DNA from: Hevea brasiliensis
Lineage: Eukaryota; Streptophyta; Magnoliopsida; Malpighiales; Euphorbiaceae
Length of the DNA stretch: 64,000 bases
Reading direction: 5' to 3'
NCBI RefSeq assembly: GCF_030052815.1
Contig: NC_079503.1
Location: 51,068,735 to 51,132,734 of the forward strand
Shown here: piece after piece, positions 1-10,683 of the stretch
How positions within the stretch are numbered: the stretch's first letter is position 1
How the letters are laid out: each line of letters opens with the position of its first letter
Notes under the pieces: model-generated
The model's input: only the letters and a program-made list of their open reading frames with translations
What the model was told of the DNA's origin: nothing
The model's database searches: none
Position numbers and translations under genes: made by a program

Positions 1-378
1 ATTAATAATATTTTAAAAAGATTCAAATTGTGAGTTAAATATCAAAATATCTCGGTCTAAATGTTGTACCTCTCTAATACCGAAGTCCAGTATTAAAACA
101 GAGTCACAGCCCTCTAAAATTTTAATTTGTAATTTAGAAGACTTTAAATGTGGGTATGTTCTTAAATATCTCTTACATTTAGCCACAATAAAATGTTAAC
201 AAAATTTTTAAAGGTTGATTTTTTTTATTAGCACAATTAAATAAAAATTGTAATGAGTCCATATTCTAATAATTTGATGCCTATATTTTTTTAATTTAAT
301 AATTCTATCTAATAAAAAAAAAATCATGAGCAAGGTGCATAAAACCCCCAGGTCTAGTTGTTATATCCATCATTAGAC

Positions 379-867
379 GGATAAATTTTGACAACTGTCC
401 CTGAACTTATCTGGTTATAACATTACAGTCTCTCAACTTAAAAATATAACATAAAATCCCCTAAACTTTCAAATTTTGCACAGTAAAATCCCTCTAATTT
501 CTAATTACCAGTTTTTCAGTTAGACGCTGACCTAAATAGTTTCAGCATGGATTTTAGTTAGTATTTCTCTTTTCTCTCTCAAGCCATGTGTAAATTGAAT
601 CTTTCTTCTCTTTATAGACAGAATCATTTTTTTATGCATAAAGAGAATAATTTTATACTTTGCATAAGAGAAGAGAGAGAAATATTAACTAAACGCCATG
701 TGGGAGCTATTCACATCAGTTTCTAACTAAAAAATCAGTAATTGAAAGTCAGAGGAATTTTACTGTGTAAAATTTGAAAGTTTAAGGGGTTTTATGTTAC
801 ATTTTAAAGTTAAAGGACTGTAGTGTTACAACTATATAAGTTTAGAGACAGTTGTTAAAATTTATCC
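379..867. mobile_element. 489-bp foldback MITE (Mutator-like by TSD length)
   Basis: Long terminal inverted repeats: the left end reads GGATAAATTTTGACAACTGT and the right end, reverse-complemented, GGATAAATTTTAACAACTGT. The inversion continues inward for most of the element; CT-rich and GA-rich inner arms face each other near 565-590 and 665-690. It is flanked by a perfect 10-bp duplication ATCATTAGAC (369-378 and 868-877), and other satellite monomers are continuous across this point. A 9-11 bp duplication suits Mutator-like transposases; that superfamily assignment is inference. There is no ORF, so it would be non-autonomous. Confidence 0.9.
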
Positions 868-2068
868 ATCATTAGACCCATATATCTAAATGTTATAATC
901 ATCGTTAATTAATATGTGTATGTTCTTAACTCTCACTCACGTTTTGCCTCAAAAAAATCTTAACAAAATTTTAAAATATTGATTTCTTTTAATAGCCCAA
1001 TTAAATAAAAATTCTAATGAACCCATATTTTAATAATTTGAACCTTATTCTTTTACTAGCTCAACTTATTTTAAATATTGGTTGCCAATATTTTTTACAT
1101 TTATTTTTAAGTAATAAAAAAGAATTTAAAAAGAGTTAAATTGTGAGTGAGGTACATAAAATACCTAGGTCTAATTGTTATATCCATTATTGGCCCTATA
1201 TATCTGAATGATATAATCAGCATTAATTGATATTTTTATTGGTCCAATAAGCAAAAAACATTAATAGACCCTTGTTCTATTAATTTAATAGTTTTTTATT
1301 AGCCCAATTGAACAAAAAATTAATGAGTTCATATCCTAAGTTTTAAGAGATTAGCTTTTATTGACTTAACAAAATTGAAAAATTAGTAGCCCACATTTTA
1401 AAATTTTCCTTTAAGTAATAAAGAAAATTTTAAAGAGATTTAAATTGTGAGTTAAATACAAAAAATACCTAAGCCTAAATATTACATGCATCTAATATCA
1501 AAGTTGGGGGTTGAAATAGAGCATAACTCCTCCAAAATTTTAATTTTTAATTTAGAATACTTTAAATATGCGTATGTTCTTAACTGTCACTCACATTTAG
1601 CCTCAAAAAATATTAACAAAACATTAAAAGGTTTATTTTTTTTGTTAGCCCTGTTAAATAGAAAATGTAATTAGCCCATAGTTTAATAATTTGAAGCTTA
1701 TTTTTTTTTTATTGGCCACAATTAGTTAGAAATTTTGTCGCCAATATATTTTAAGTTTAATTTTAAGTAATAAAAAGGAATTAAAAAATAAATAAATAAT
1801 GAGTGAGGTTAATAAAATACTTATATCTAGTTGTTATATTCATCATTAGCCCCATATATCTAAATATTATAATAGTCATTAATTGATTTATTCTATTGGT
1901 CCAATAAATAAAAAATTTTAATGAGCTAATATTCTAGTAGTTTAAAAGTTTTTTCATTTGCCCAATTAAACAAAAAATTAATGAGTCTATATTTAGAATT
2001 GTAAAAGATTAGTTTTTTATTGATATAACAAAATTAAAAAATTAGCGGCCTACATTTTAAAAATTTCC

Positions 2069-2163
2069 TTTAAGCAAAAAAATTATTTTAAAGAGATTCA
2101 AATTGTGTGTTAAATAGTCTTTAAGCAAAAAACTATTTTAAAGAGATTCAAACTGTGTTAAAT
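2069..2163. repeat. 47-bp local duplication within a satellite monomer
   Basis: The stretch starting TTTAAGCAAAAAA and ending GTGTTAAAT is present twice in tandem (2069-2115 and 2117-2163) with a few mismatches. Other monomers have it once. It is a small slippage or unequal-exchange event within one unit. Confidence 0.8.
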
Positions 2164-3038
2164 ATACAAAATGCCTAGGTTTAAATGTTGTATTTGTCTA
2201 ATACTGATGTCAGGGATTGAAATAGAGTTACCGTCCCTCTAAAATTTTAAATTTTAAATTAAAGTACTTTAAATATGGGTATGTTCTTAACTATCTTTTA
2301 TGTTTAGCCTCAAAATAATCTTAACAAAATTTTAAATGATTGATTTTTTTAGTAGCCCAGTTAAATAATAAATTTGATGAGCCCATATTCTAATAATTAA
2401 ATTTTTTTTTTATTGAACCAATTTATTTGAAGTATTGGTAACCAATATTTTTTAAATTTATTTTAAAAGAATTTAAAAATAATCAAATTTTGACTGAGGT
2501 ATATAAAATATCTAGGTCTAGCTATTATATCCGTTATTGGCCCCACATATCTAAATGTTATAGTCATCATTAATTGATATTTTTTATTGACCCAATAAAG
2601 AAAAAAGATTTAATAGACTAATATTCTAATAGTTTAAAAGTTTTTTTATTGGCCCAATTAAATAAAAAATTAATGAGTCCATAGTTTAAATTTTAAAAGA
2701 TTAGTTTTTATTAACCTAACAAAATTGAAAAATTAGCAGCACACATTTTAAAAATTTTCCTTTTAAGTAAAAAAATTATTTTAATGGTATTCAAATTGTG
2801 AGTTAAATTGAGAGAATTCCTAAGTCTAAATGAAATGTTGCATTTGTCTAATACTGATGTCGGGGTTGAAACAAAACCATAGTCCCTCTAAAATTTCAAT
2901 TTTTAATTTAGAGTATTCTAAATTTGGGTATTTTCTTAACTATCTCTCATGTTTAGCTTCAAAATAATCTTAACAAAATTTTAAATGATTGATTTCTTTT
3001 CGTAGCCTAATTAAATAAAAAATAGTCAGTCCATGAGC

Positions 3039-3600
3039 AAAATTGACAGAGCCCTCATCGCATTTCATTGGCTGGCTAAATTCCCAAATTTGTTTCCCTC
3101 AGGTCTTCCTAGGAATTTATCAGATCACAACTAGGGGTGAGCATTATTCGGTTCAAATTAAATAAACCGAACCGAACAGCCTTAATTCAGTAATTCAGTT
3201 CGGTTTTGAAGATAACAAAATTAGTTAAACTGAACCGAACCAAATAGTTTTATTAATTTTTGAATTAATTTATTTTTATGGAAAATTTATGAATTATATA
3301 TAATTTTATATATATAAATTGTTTAATTTCATTTATTAATGGTTATTAGGTTCAAACCAAGCTCAAAATTAGACAAAATAACATGAAAATTAAGTTTAAA
3401 TTAAAAAATAATAAAAAATAAAAACCAATCAGTTTGAATCGAACCAAAACAAAATAGAGTGGTTCAGTTTGATTTCTAAAATATGTAATTTGATTTTTAT
3501 GATTTAATTCGGTTCGGTTCGGTTCGAGCCGAATGTTCACCCCTAAGTCCACAACCCCATTTTGTTGAAAAAAAAAAAGTCTCAGATTGGGGACCCAAGC
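3039..3600 (+). pseudogene. LINE endonuclease C-terminus, split by a MITE
   Basis: The frame starting at 3039 reads KIDRALI, then HWLAKFPN, and reaches the SDH motif near 3122-3130. This is the C-terminal end of the apurinic-type endonuclease of plant L1 elements, where the histidine of SDH is catalytic in the family. The frame is interrupted at 3132 by a foldback element and resumes after 3555 with residues that fit directly after the SDH. The N-terminal part of the nuclease is absent. Confidence 0.82.
3132..3549. mobile_element. Foldback MITE with GGGGTGAGCATT termini
   Basis: Inverted ends: the left begins TAGGGGTGAGCATTATTCGG and the right ends CCGAATGTTCACCCCTAA. The arms are rich in GGTTCGGTT / AACCGAACC repeats and the centre is AT-rich. 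The hexamer CACAAC flanks both sides (3126-3131 and 3550-3555), consistent with a target duplication, although three extra bases on the right make the exact boundary uncertain. No coding capacity. The superfamily cannot be decided here; a hAT-like origin is possible. Confidence 0.78.
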
Positions 3601-3939
3601 TGCTGAGATTCCTAGATGCTTGGTGGAGCTGGCCTGATTTTCATAACATAGTCAAGTCTTTTTGGGATCAAATTGTAGCTTCAAATCCTAAGGCTACTCT
3701 TCCTCTCAAAATGAAACTGTTGAGGTGTAAGCTCCAAATGTGGAACTATAGTGTATTTGGAAATTTAGCAGTAGAATTTCTAACTTGGACAGAGGATTGG
3801 ATTGGTGGGAATCGATTGCAGAGACTCGGGCTTTGTCTGATTCTGAACTAAATCTGATGCATTAGCTGAAATCTGATAGGAAAATTTGGGGCCACCAGAA
3901 ATAAGAGTGTCTGTAGATAAAAATCGTGTATCACCTAGT

Positions 3940-5360
3940 GCAAGTTGGGAGAAAAGAATACGAAATTCTTTCATCTCCAATGCTCTAACAGATGGAAGAA
4001 TAATAGAATTAACACAATCTCTGATAATGGGCATTCATATTCGGATATGCTTTCTATTAAGAGGATCATCCTTCAACACTTTAAGTCAAGACTCTGCAGG
4101 GGAACTCGAAGCTATTGCAGAGGTCCTAGTCTGAAATACTGTCGTTTGATTATGGATCAAGCACAATGGTTAGAGGTGCCTTTCTCCAAAATCGTGGTTT
4201 GGCATTGTGATTCCTCCAAGGCCCGAGGTCCTGATGGGGCAAATTTTTTCTTCTACAAGAAGGCATGGTCTCTTATTGAAAATGACGTATTAAATCTGAT
4301 GGATGACTTCCACAAGTTAGCTAAATTCCCATCAGCAATTGGTTCATCTTTTATCACACTTGTCCTAAAGTATGCAGGCACAGTCAAAGTCCAATACTTC
4401 ATCCTATTAGTCTTATCCATGGCCTTTATAATAAGGAAAAATTATATTATACAACGGCGATTCCATGTAGGGTGATCTATATGCAATGACAAAACAATGA
4501 TAGAGCAACAATTAAGTTATAATCCCTCATCAGAATGCCTTCATCCATGGACGTCAAATCATGGACAGCTTCCTAATAGTGAATGAAATTGTAGATTACT
4601 ATAACAAATCTAAAGAAAGCTGCTTCATCTTTAAAATCGAATTTGAAAAGGCCTTCGATACCATGAATTGGGAGCACATCAAAAGATCCATGGAATTCAT
4701 TGGCTTTGGTGGAAAATGGATTTCATCGATAATGGCTTGCCTAACCAATGCTAAAGTTTTGATTTTGATTAATGGAAACCCTTCAAATGAATTTGCAATG
4801 AGGAATGGTGTTCATCAAGGTGACCCATTGTCGCCCTTTCTTTTCATTATTGCAGCTGAATCACTCAGTGTGTTGGCAAATAAAGCACGTGAGCAGGGAA
4901 AACTTTTTGGTATCTCAGTTGGTTCCGGGTCAATAAAAATTTCCTATTAGCAATTTGCTGATGACACCATATTCTTTTGTCCACCATCCTTGGAAAATAT
5001 AAGGGCCCTCACAAAAATATTACTTTGCTTCCACCATATGTCTAGGTTTCGAGTAAATTTCCATAAGAGTGTATTGTATGGAACTAATATCACTGAGGAT
5101 TTTCAAAAGAAGGCAGCATCCGTTGCTCATTGTAAATTGGGCTCTCCCTTCCAATACCTAGGCTTTCCCTTATGAAAGGAAAATTTATTGAAAATCAACT
5201 TGGAAGCCTATAATTAAATCTATTGAAAATCAACTTTCATTTTGGAAGGGTCGTATTCTCTCCATGGCAGCTAGGCTAGCTTTAATCAAATCATGCCTTT
5301 CAAATTTACCAATCTACTATCTCTCTATTTTCAGGATCCCTAAGTCTGTAGCAAATCAAA
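3940..5360 (+). pseudogene. LINE reverse transcriptase domain, broken
   Basis: Successive frames give typical L1 RT blocks: GEKNTKFFH near 3948, KARGPDG near 4220-4240, then from 4561 a 129-residue frame with KIEFEKAFDTMNWEH and GVHQGDPLSPFLF, followed by the catalytic QFADDT at 4951-4968. A TAG stop (4948-4950) lies immediately before that motif. The next stretch (4990-5175) carries NFHKS and the FQYLGFPL block. At least two frameshifts lie between 4380 and 4560 and more after 5175. In an intact element this enzyme primes cDNA at nicked chromosomal DNA; here it cannot be made as one chain. Confidence 0.9.
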
Positions 5361-6120
5361 TTGAGAAACTTTTCAGAAGCTTCTTTTGGTCAGGAGGTAG
5401 CTCTTCAGAAAAACTACATCTTCTCAATTAGAAAACTCTTATGCAGCCCAAAAAGAATGGCGGTTTTGGAATCAAGAATATTCTTTCGCATAACCAGGCT
5501 TTACTATTCAAGCGGCTTTGGAGAGCACAGATGCAACTTGGTTCTGCCTGGTTCCAATTGCTCCAGTCTAGGAATCAATTTGTATTTAAGAATGGCATTC
5601 CAATAGTGACTGGAAATTCATTGTCTCAGGTATGGAGAGCAATCCAACAATCAGTCTTGCCCAATGTTGGGAATTTTTCTATCCTTGATAATTTACTCTT
5701 CACATTTGGAAATGGGGGGAGGATCTTGTTTTGGCACGATAGATGGGTAGGTGATGTTGCAATAAAATACAAGTTTCCTATACTTTTCAATCTTTCTTCA
5801 GATCAAGATTCATTGATTTCAAATATGGGGCATTGGTCTGGTAATATATGGTGTTGGAATCTAGGCTGGAGGTGAACTCTATTTAACTGGGAAGTGTGGC
5901 TGAATTGATGGATGTCTTAGAAAAGTTTAAGTGTGTAAATCTAGGGAAGATAGACTTATGGTTAATTTCCTATATAATTGCCTTAATCTTGCATCATCTA
6001 GTGAGATCACTCCATCTCCTAAAATTTGGCTTGGTGTAGCTCCACCAAAAGTTGAGCTTCTTGTATGGATGATATGTAAGGATAAAGTGTGCTCAAGGGA
6101 TTGGTTGTCTCACATTAATT
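5361..6120 (+). pseudogene. LINE ORF2 C-terminal region (zf-RVT-like), broken
   Basis: Frames after the RT read KNGGFGIKN, then ALLFKRLWR and NGGRILFWHDRWVGD (5441-5875), and later PPKVELLVWM (near 6040-6070). This order is usual for the C-terminal region of plant L1 ORF2 and of 'reverse transcriptase zinc-binding' domains. Stops near 5873 and 5905 break it and it ends abruptly at the satellite junction. No poly(A) follows. Confidence 0.82.
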
Positions 6121-9100
6121 AATGAGTCCATATTTTATTTTTTAAGAGATTAGTTTTTTATTAACTTAACAAAATTGAAAGTTAGTGACCCACAATCTTA
6201 AAATTTTCCTTTAAGTAACAAAATTTTAAAAAGATTCAAATTGTGATTTAAATATATAAAACATTTAAGTCTAATGTTGCATCTGTTTAAAGCTGAACTC
6301 GATAGGATGAAACAGAGCCACGGTTCCACCAAAATTTTAATATTTAATTTAGAGGACATTAAATGTGAGTATATTCTTCATTATCTCTCACGTGTAGCCT
6401 CAATAAATCATCACAAAATTTTAAAAGTTTGATTTTTTTTACCAGCCCAAATAAATAAAAAATTTAATAAGCTTATATTCTAATAATTTAAAATTTATTT
6501 TTCTATTCGCTCAACTTATTTAAAAAATTGATTGCCTATATTTTTTATTTTATTTTTAAGTAGTTAAAATGAATTTAAAAAGAATTAAATTGTGAGTGAG
6601 ATACATAAAACACCTAGATCTAGCTATGTCAATCATTGACCTTATATATCAAATTATTATAATCGTTATTAATTAATATTTTTTATTGACCCAATAAAAA
6701 ATAAAATTTTAATGCGACAATATTCTAGGAATTTCAAAGTTTATTTATTGGCCCAATCAAACAAAAATTAATAAGTTAATATTTTAAATTTTAAAGGATT
6801 AGTTTTTACTAACTTATCAAAATTAAAAAATTAGCAGCCCACATTTTTTAAATCATTAAGAAATTAAAAAAATATTTTAAAAAGGATTGAATTTTGAGTT
6901 AAATTAAATATGCAAAACACCTACTTCTAAATGTTGCATCCGTTTAATACCAAACTTCACGGTTGAAAAAGAGTCGTAGCCCCTCTAAAACTTTAATTTT
7001 TAATTTAAAATAATTTAAATATGGGTATGTTCTTAATAGTCTTTAACATTTAGCCTCAAAAAAATTTTCACAAAATATTAAAAGGTTGATTTTTTTTAAT
7101 TAGTATAATTAAATAAAAAATTTAATGAGCTCATAGTAACCTTATTTTTTTATTGGCAACTTAGTAGAAAATTGGATCGTCGATATTATTTAAATTTTCT
7201 TTTAAATAATAAAAAAAGTTTAAAAGCATTATATTGTGCATGAGTAATATAAAACACCGAGGTTTAGTTGTTATATCCATAATTGGCCCCATATATCTAA
7301 ATGTCATAAACGTCATTAATTGATATTTTTTTTTGGTCCAATAAAGCAAAAGATTTAACGGGCCAATATTCTCATAAATTCAAAGTTTCTTTATTGATCC
7401 AATTAAACAAAACACTAATGATTTCATATTTTAATTTTTTAAAAAGATTAGTTTTTGTTGACCTAATAAAATTAAAAAATTTATGGCCCACATTTTTTAA
7501 ATTTTCTTTTAAGTGATAAAAAAAATATTTTAAAAAGATTCAAATTTTGAGTTAAATACAATAAAGTCTAAAAGTTACATTTGTCTAAGATTCACAGTCT
7601 CTCCAAAATTTTAATTTTTAATTTAGAGTACTTTAAACATAGGTATGTTCTTAATTGTCTATTACATTTAGCCTCAATAAAATTTTAACAAAATTTTAAA
7701 AGTTGATTTTCCCAATTAAATAAGAAATTTAATGAGCTCATATTTTAATAATTTAAAACTTTTTTTTTATTGGGCAAACATAGTTGAAAAATTGATCACT
7801 GCTATTTTTAAAATTTACTTTTAGGTAATAAAAAATTTTAAAAAGAATTAAATTGTGAGAGTGGTACATAAAACAACCTAGGTCTAGTTGTTATATCCAA
7901 ATATTACAATCATCATTAATTGATATTTTTTATTAGCCAAATAAAGAAAAAAAATTTAATAGGTTAATATTCTAGTAATTTAAAAGTATTTTTATTGGCC
8001 CAATTAAACAAAATATTAATAAGTCCATATTTTAATTTTAAAAGATTAGCTTTTATTGACCTAATGAAATTGAAAAATTAGTGGCCCACATTCTTAAAAT
8101 ATACTTTTAAGTAATAAAAATATATTTTAAAAAAATTCAAATTGTGAGCTAAATATACAAAACACCTTTAAATGTTGTATCTTTCTAACACTAAACTCGA
8201 TGGTTGAAATAGAGTCATAGCCCCTCCAAAATTTTAATATTTAATTTAAAGTACTTTAAATATGGGTTTATTCTTAACTGTCTCTCATGTTTAACCTCAA
8301 AAAACTCTTAATAGAATTTTAAAATGTTGATTTTTTTATTAGCCCAATTAAAAAAAAAATTTAATAAGCCCATATTCAAATAACTTAAAACTTATTTTTT
8401 TTATATGCCCAACTTAGTTAAAAAGTTGGTCCCTAATATTTTTTAAATTTACCTTTTAGAAACAAAAAAGAATTTAAAAGGAATTAAATTGTGAACGAAA
8501 TGATAAAAAAGCTATATTTAGCTGTTATATTTTTCATTTGTCCCATATATAAATATTATAATTGTCATTATAACATATATAAATATTATAATCATCATTA
8601 ATTAATAATTTTATTGGCCTAAAAAAATAAAAAGTTTGATGGGCCAATGTTTTAATAATTTCTAAGATTTTTTTATTGGCTGAATTAAATAAAAAATTAA
8701 TGAGTCAATATTTTAATTTTTAAAATATTAATTTTTATTTACCAAACAGAAATTGAAAAAATAGAGGTTCACATTTTTAAAATTTTCCTTTAGGAAACAA
8801 AAAAAAAAGTTTCAAAATATTTAAATTGTGAATTAAATAAATAAAACACCTAGGTCTAAAAGTTATGTCCTTTTAACACTGATGTTGAGCAATGAAATTG
8901 AGATATAGCCCTTCAATAATTTTAATTTTTTATTTAGTATACTCTAAATGTGGATATGTTCTTAACTGCCTTTCACATTTAGTCTCCAAAAAAATCTTAA
9001 CAAAATTTTGAAAAGTTGATTTTTTTATTAACCTAATACAATAAAAAATTTAATAAGCCCAAATTCTAAATATTTGAAGCTTATTTTTTTGTTTGCCCAA

Positions 9101-10277
9101 CTTATTTCAAAAATTGATAACCAATATTTTTTAAATTAGTTTTTAAGTGATAAAAAATAATTAAATTATTGGTGAGGTATATAAAACACCTAAGTCTAGT
9201 TGTTGTATTCATCATCGGCCACATATATCGAAATGTTATAATTATCATTAATTGATATTTTTATTGGCCCAATAAAGTAAACAATTTAATGGGCCAATAT
9301 TGTAGTACTTTCAAAGTTTTTTTTATTGGCTAAATTAAAAAAAATTAATAGGCCTATATTTTAAGTTTTAAATGATTAGTTTTTGTTGATCTAACAAAAT
9401 TAAAAAAATTAGTAGCCCATATTTTTAAAATTTTTCTTAAGGTAATAAAAAATATTTTAAAAAGATTCAAATTGTGAGTTAAATACAAAAAACGCGTAGG
9501 TCTAAAAGTTGCATTTGTCTATCACAGAACTCGAAGGTTGAAACAGAGCCACAACTCATAATAATTTAATTTTTAATTTAGAGTACTTTAAATGTGGGTA
9601 TGTTCTTAATTGTTTTTTATGTTTAGCCTCAAAAAAATCTTAACGAAATTTTAAAAGATTGATTTCGTTTAATAGTCTAATTAAATAAAAAAATTAATGA
9701 GACCATATTATAACAATTTGAATAATTTTTTTTATTAGCTCAATAAAATATTCTAATAATTTCAAGCTTATTTTTTAATTGACAAAGTTATTCGAAAAAT
9801 TGGTCACCGATAATTTCTAAATTTATTTTTAAGTAATAAAAATAATTTAAAAGGAATTAAATTGTATGTGAGGTGCATAAAACACCTAGGTCTTATTGTT
9901 GTTAAGTAATAAAAAGAATTAAATTGTTATTGGCCCCATATATCTAAATGTTATAATTGTCATTAATTTTTATTTTAATTGGCCCAATAAATCAAAAAAT
10001 TTAATGGGTCATTATTCTAATATTTTCAAAATTTTTTTTATTGAGCCAATTCAATAAAAAATAATGGGTCCATATTTTAATTTTTTAAAAATTAGTTTTG
10101 TTGACCTAACAAAATTAAAAAGTTAGCGACCTACATTTTCAAAATTTTTCTTTAAGTAATAAAAAATATTTTAAAAAGATTCAAACTGTGAGTTCAATAT
10201 AGAAAACACGTAGGTCTAAATGTTCCATCTGTCCAACACTAAATTCGGTGATTAAAATAGAGTCACAGCCTCTCCAA

Positions 10278-10354
<77 letters not shown>

Positions 10355-10678
10355 TTGCTTTAGAGTACTTTAAATGTTAGTATGTTCTTAACTGTCTCTC
10401 ACGTTTAGCCTAAAAAAAACTTAACAAAATTTTTAAAAGGTTAATTTTTTTATCAGCGCAATTAAATAAAAAATTTAATATGCCCATATTACAATAATTT
10501 GAAGCTTATTTTTTTTATAGGCCCAACTTAATTGAAAAATTAATCACTGATAGTTTTTAAATTTGCTTTTAAGTTATAAAAAAGAATTTTAAAAGAATTA
10601 AATTGTGAGCGAGATACATAAAACAGCTCTGTCTAGTCAAAATATTACAATTGTCATTAATTGATATTTTAATTAGCA
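6119..10678. repeat. AT-rich ~650-bp tandem satellite, block 2
   Basis: About seven diverged copies; the 'GGTATGTTCTTA' landmark falls near 6362, 7016, 7636, 8260, 8946, 9589 and 10370, with spacings of 620-690 bp except the last, which is lengthened by a TTA microsatellite and a local duplication. Same orientation as blocks 1 and 3. No genes. The right end is interrupted by the LTR element that begins at 10684. Confidence 0.93.
10279..10354. repeat. (TTA)n microsatellite inside a monomer
   Basis: Roughly 25 perfect TTA units replace the short T/A stretch normally found before the TTTAGAGTACTTTAAATG block. Only this monomer in the window shows the expansion. Confidence 0.97.
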
Positions 10679-10683
10679 GAGTA

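Larger units (their letters stand above)
1..3012. repeat. AT-rich ~650-bp tandem satellite, block 1
   Basis: Diverged direct tandem copies. A landmark of the type 'AAATGTGGGTATGTTCTTA' recurs near 147, 912, 1566, 2271 and 2929; the first interval is long because of a MITE insertion. Other recurring landmarks are a GGCCCCATATATCTAAATG block and an ACACCTAGGTCTA block. No coding potential is seen; the short ORFs here are chance frames in AT-rich DNA. The block runs off the left window edge, so copy number is a minimum of about 4.5. Copies differ by many substitutions and small indels, so this is an old array that has not been homogenised recently. Confidence 0.93.
3013..6118 (+). mobile_element. 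Truncated LINE (L1-type ORF2 remnant)
   Basis: A plus-strand piece of a plant L1-type non-LTR retrotransposon, starting inside the endonuclease domain and ending in the region after RT. No ORF1, 5' UTR, poly(A) tail or target-site duplication is visible. The satellite on the two sides is at different phases of the monomer, so this is not a clean LINE insertion but a rearranged or trimmed fragment. Many stops and frameshifts break the reading frame. A foldback MITE sits inside the endonuclease part. Confidence 0.9.

Noticed and set aside
1..3012. Satellite as a decayed LTR or non-LTR element
   Set aside because: It is regularly tandem over more than 14 kb in total, in one orientation, with no primer site, purine tract or coding trace.
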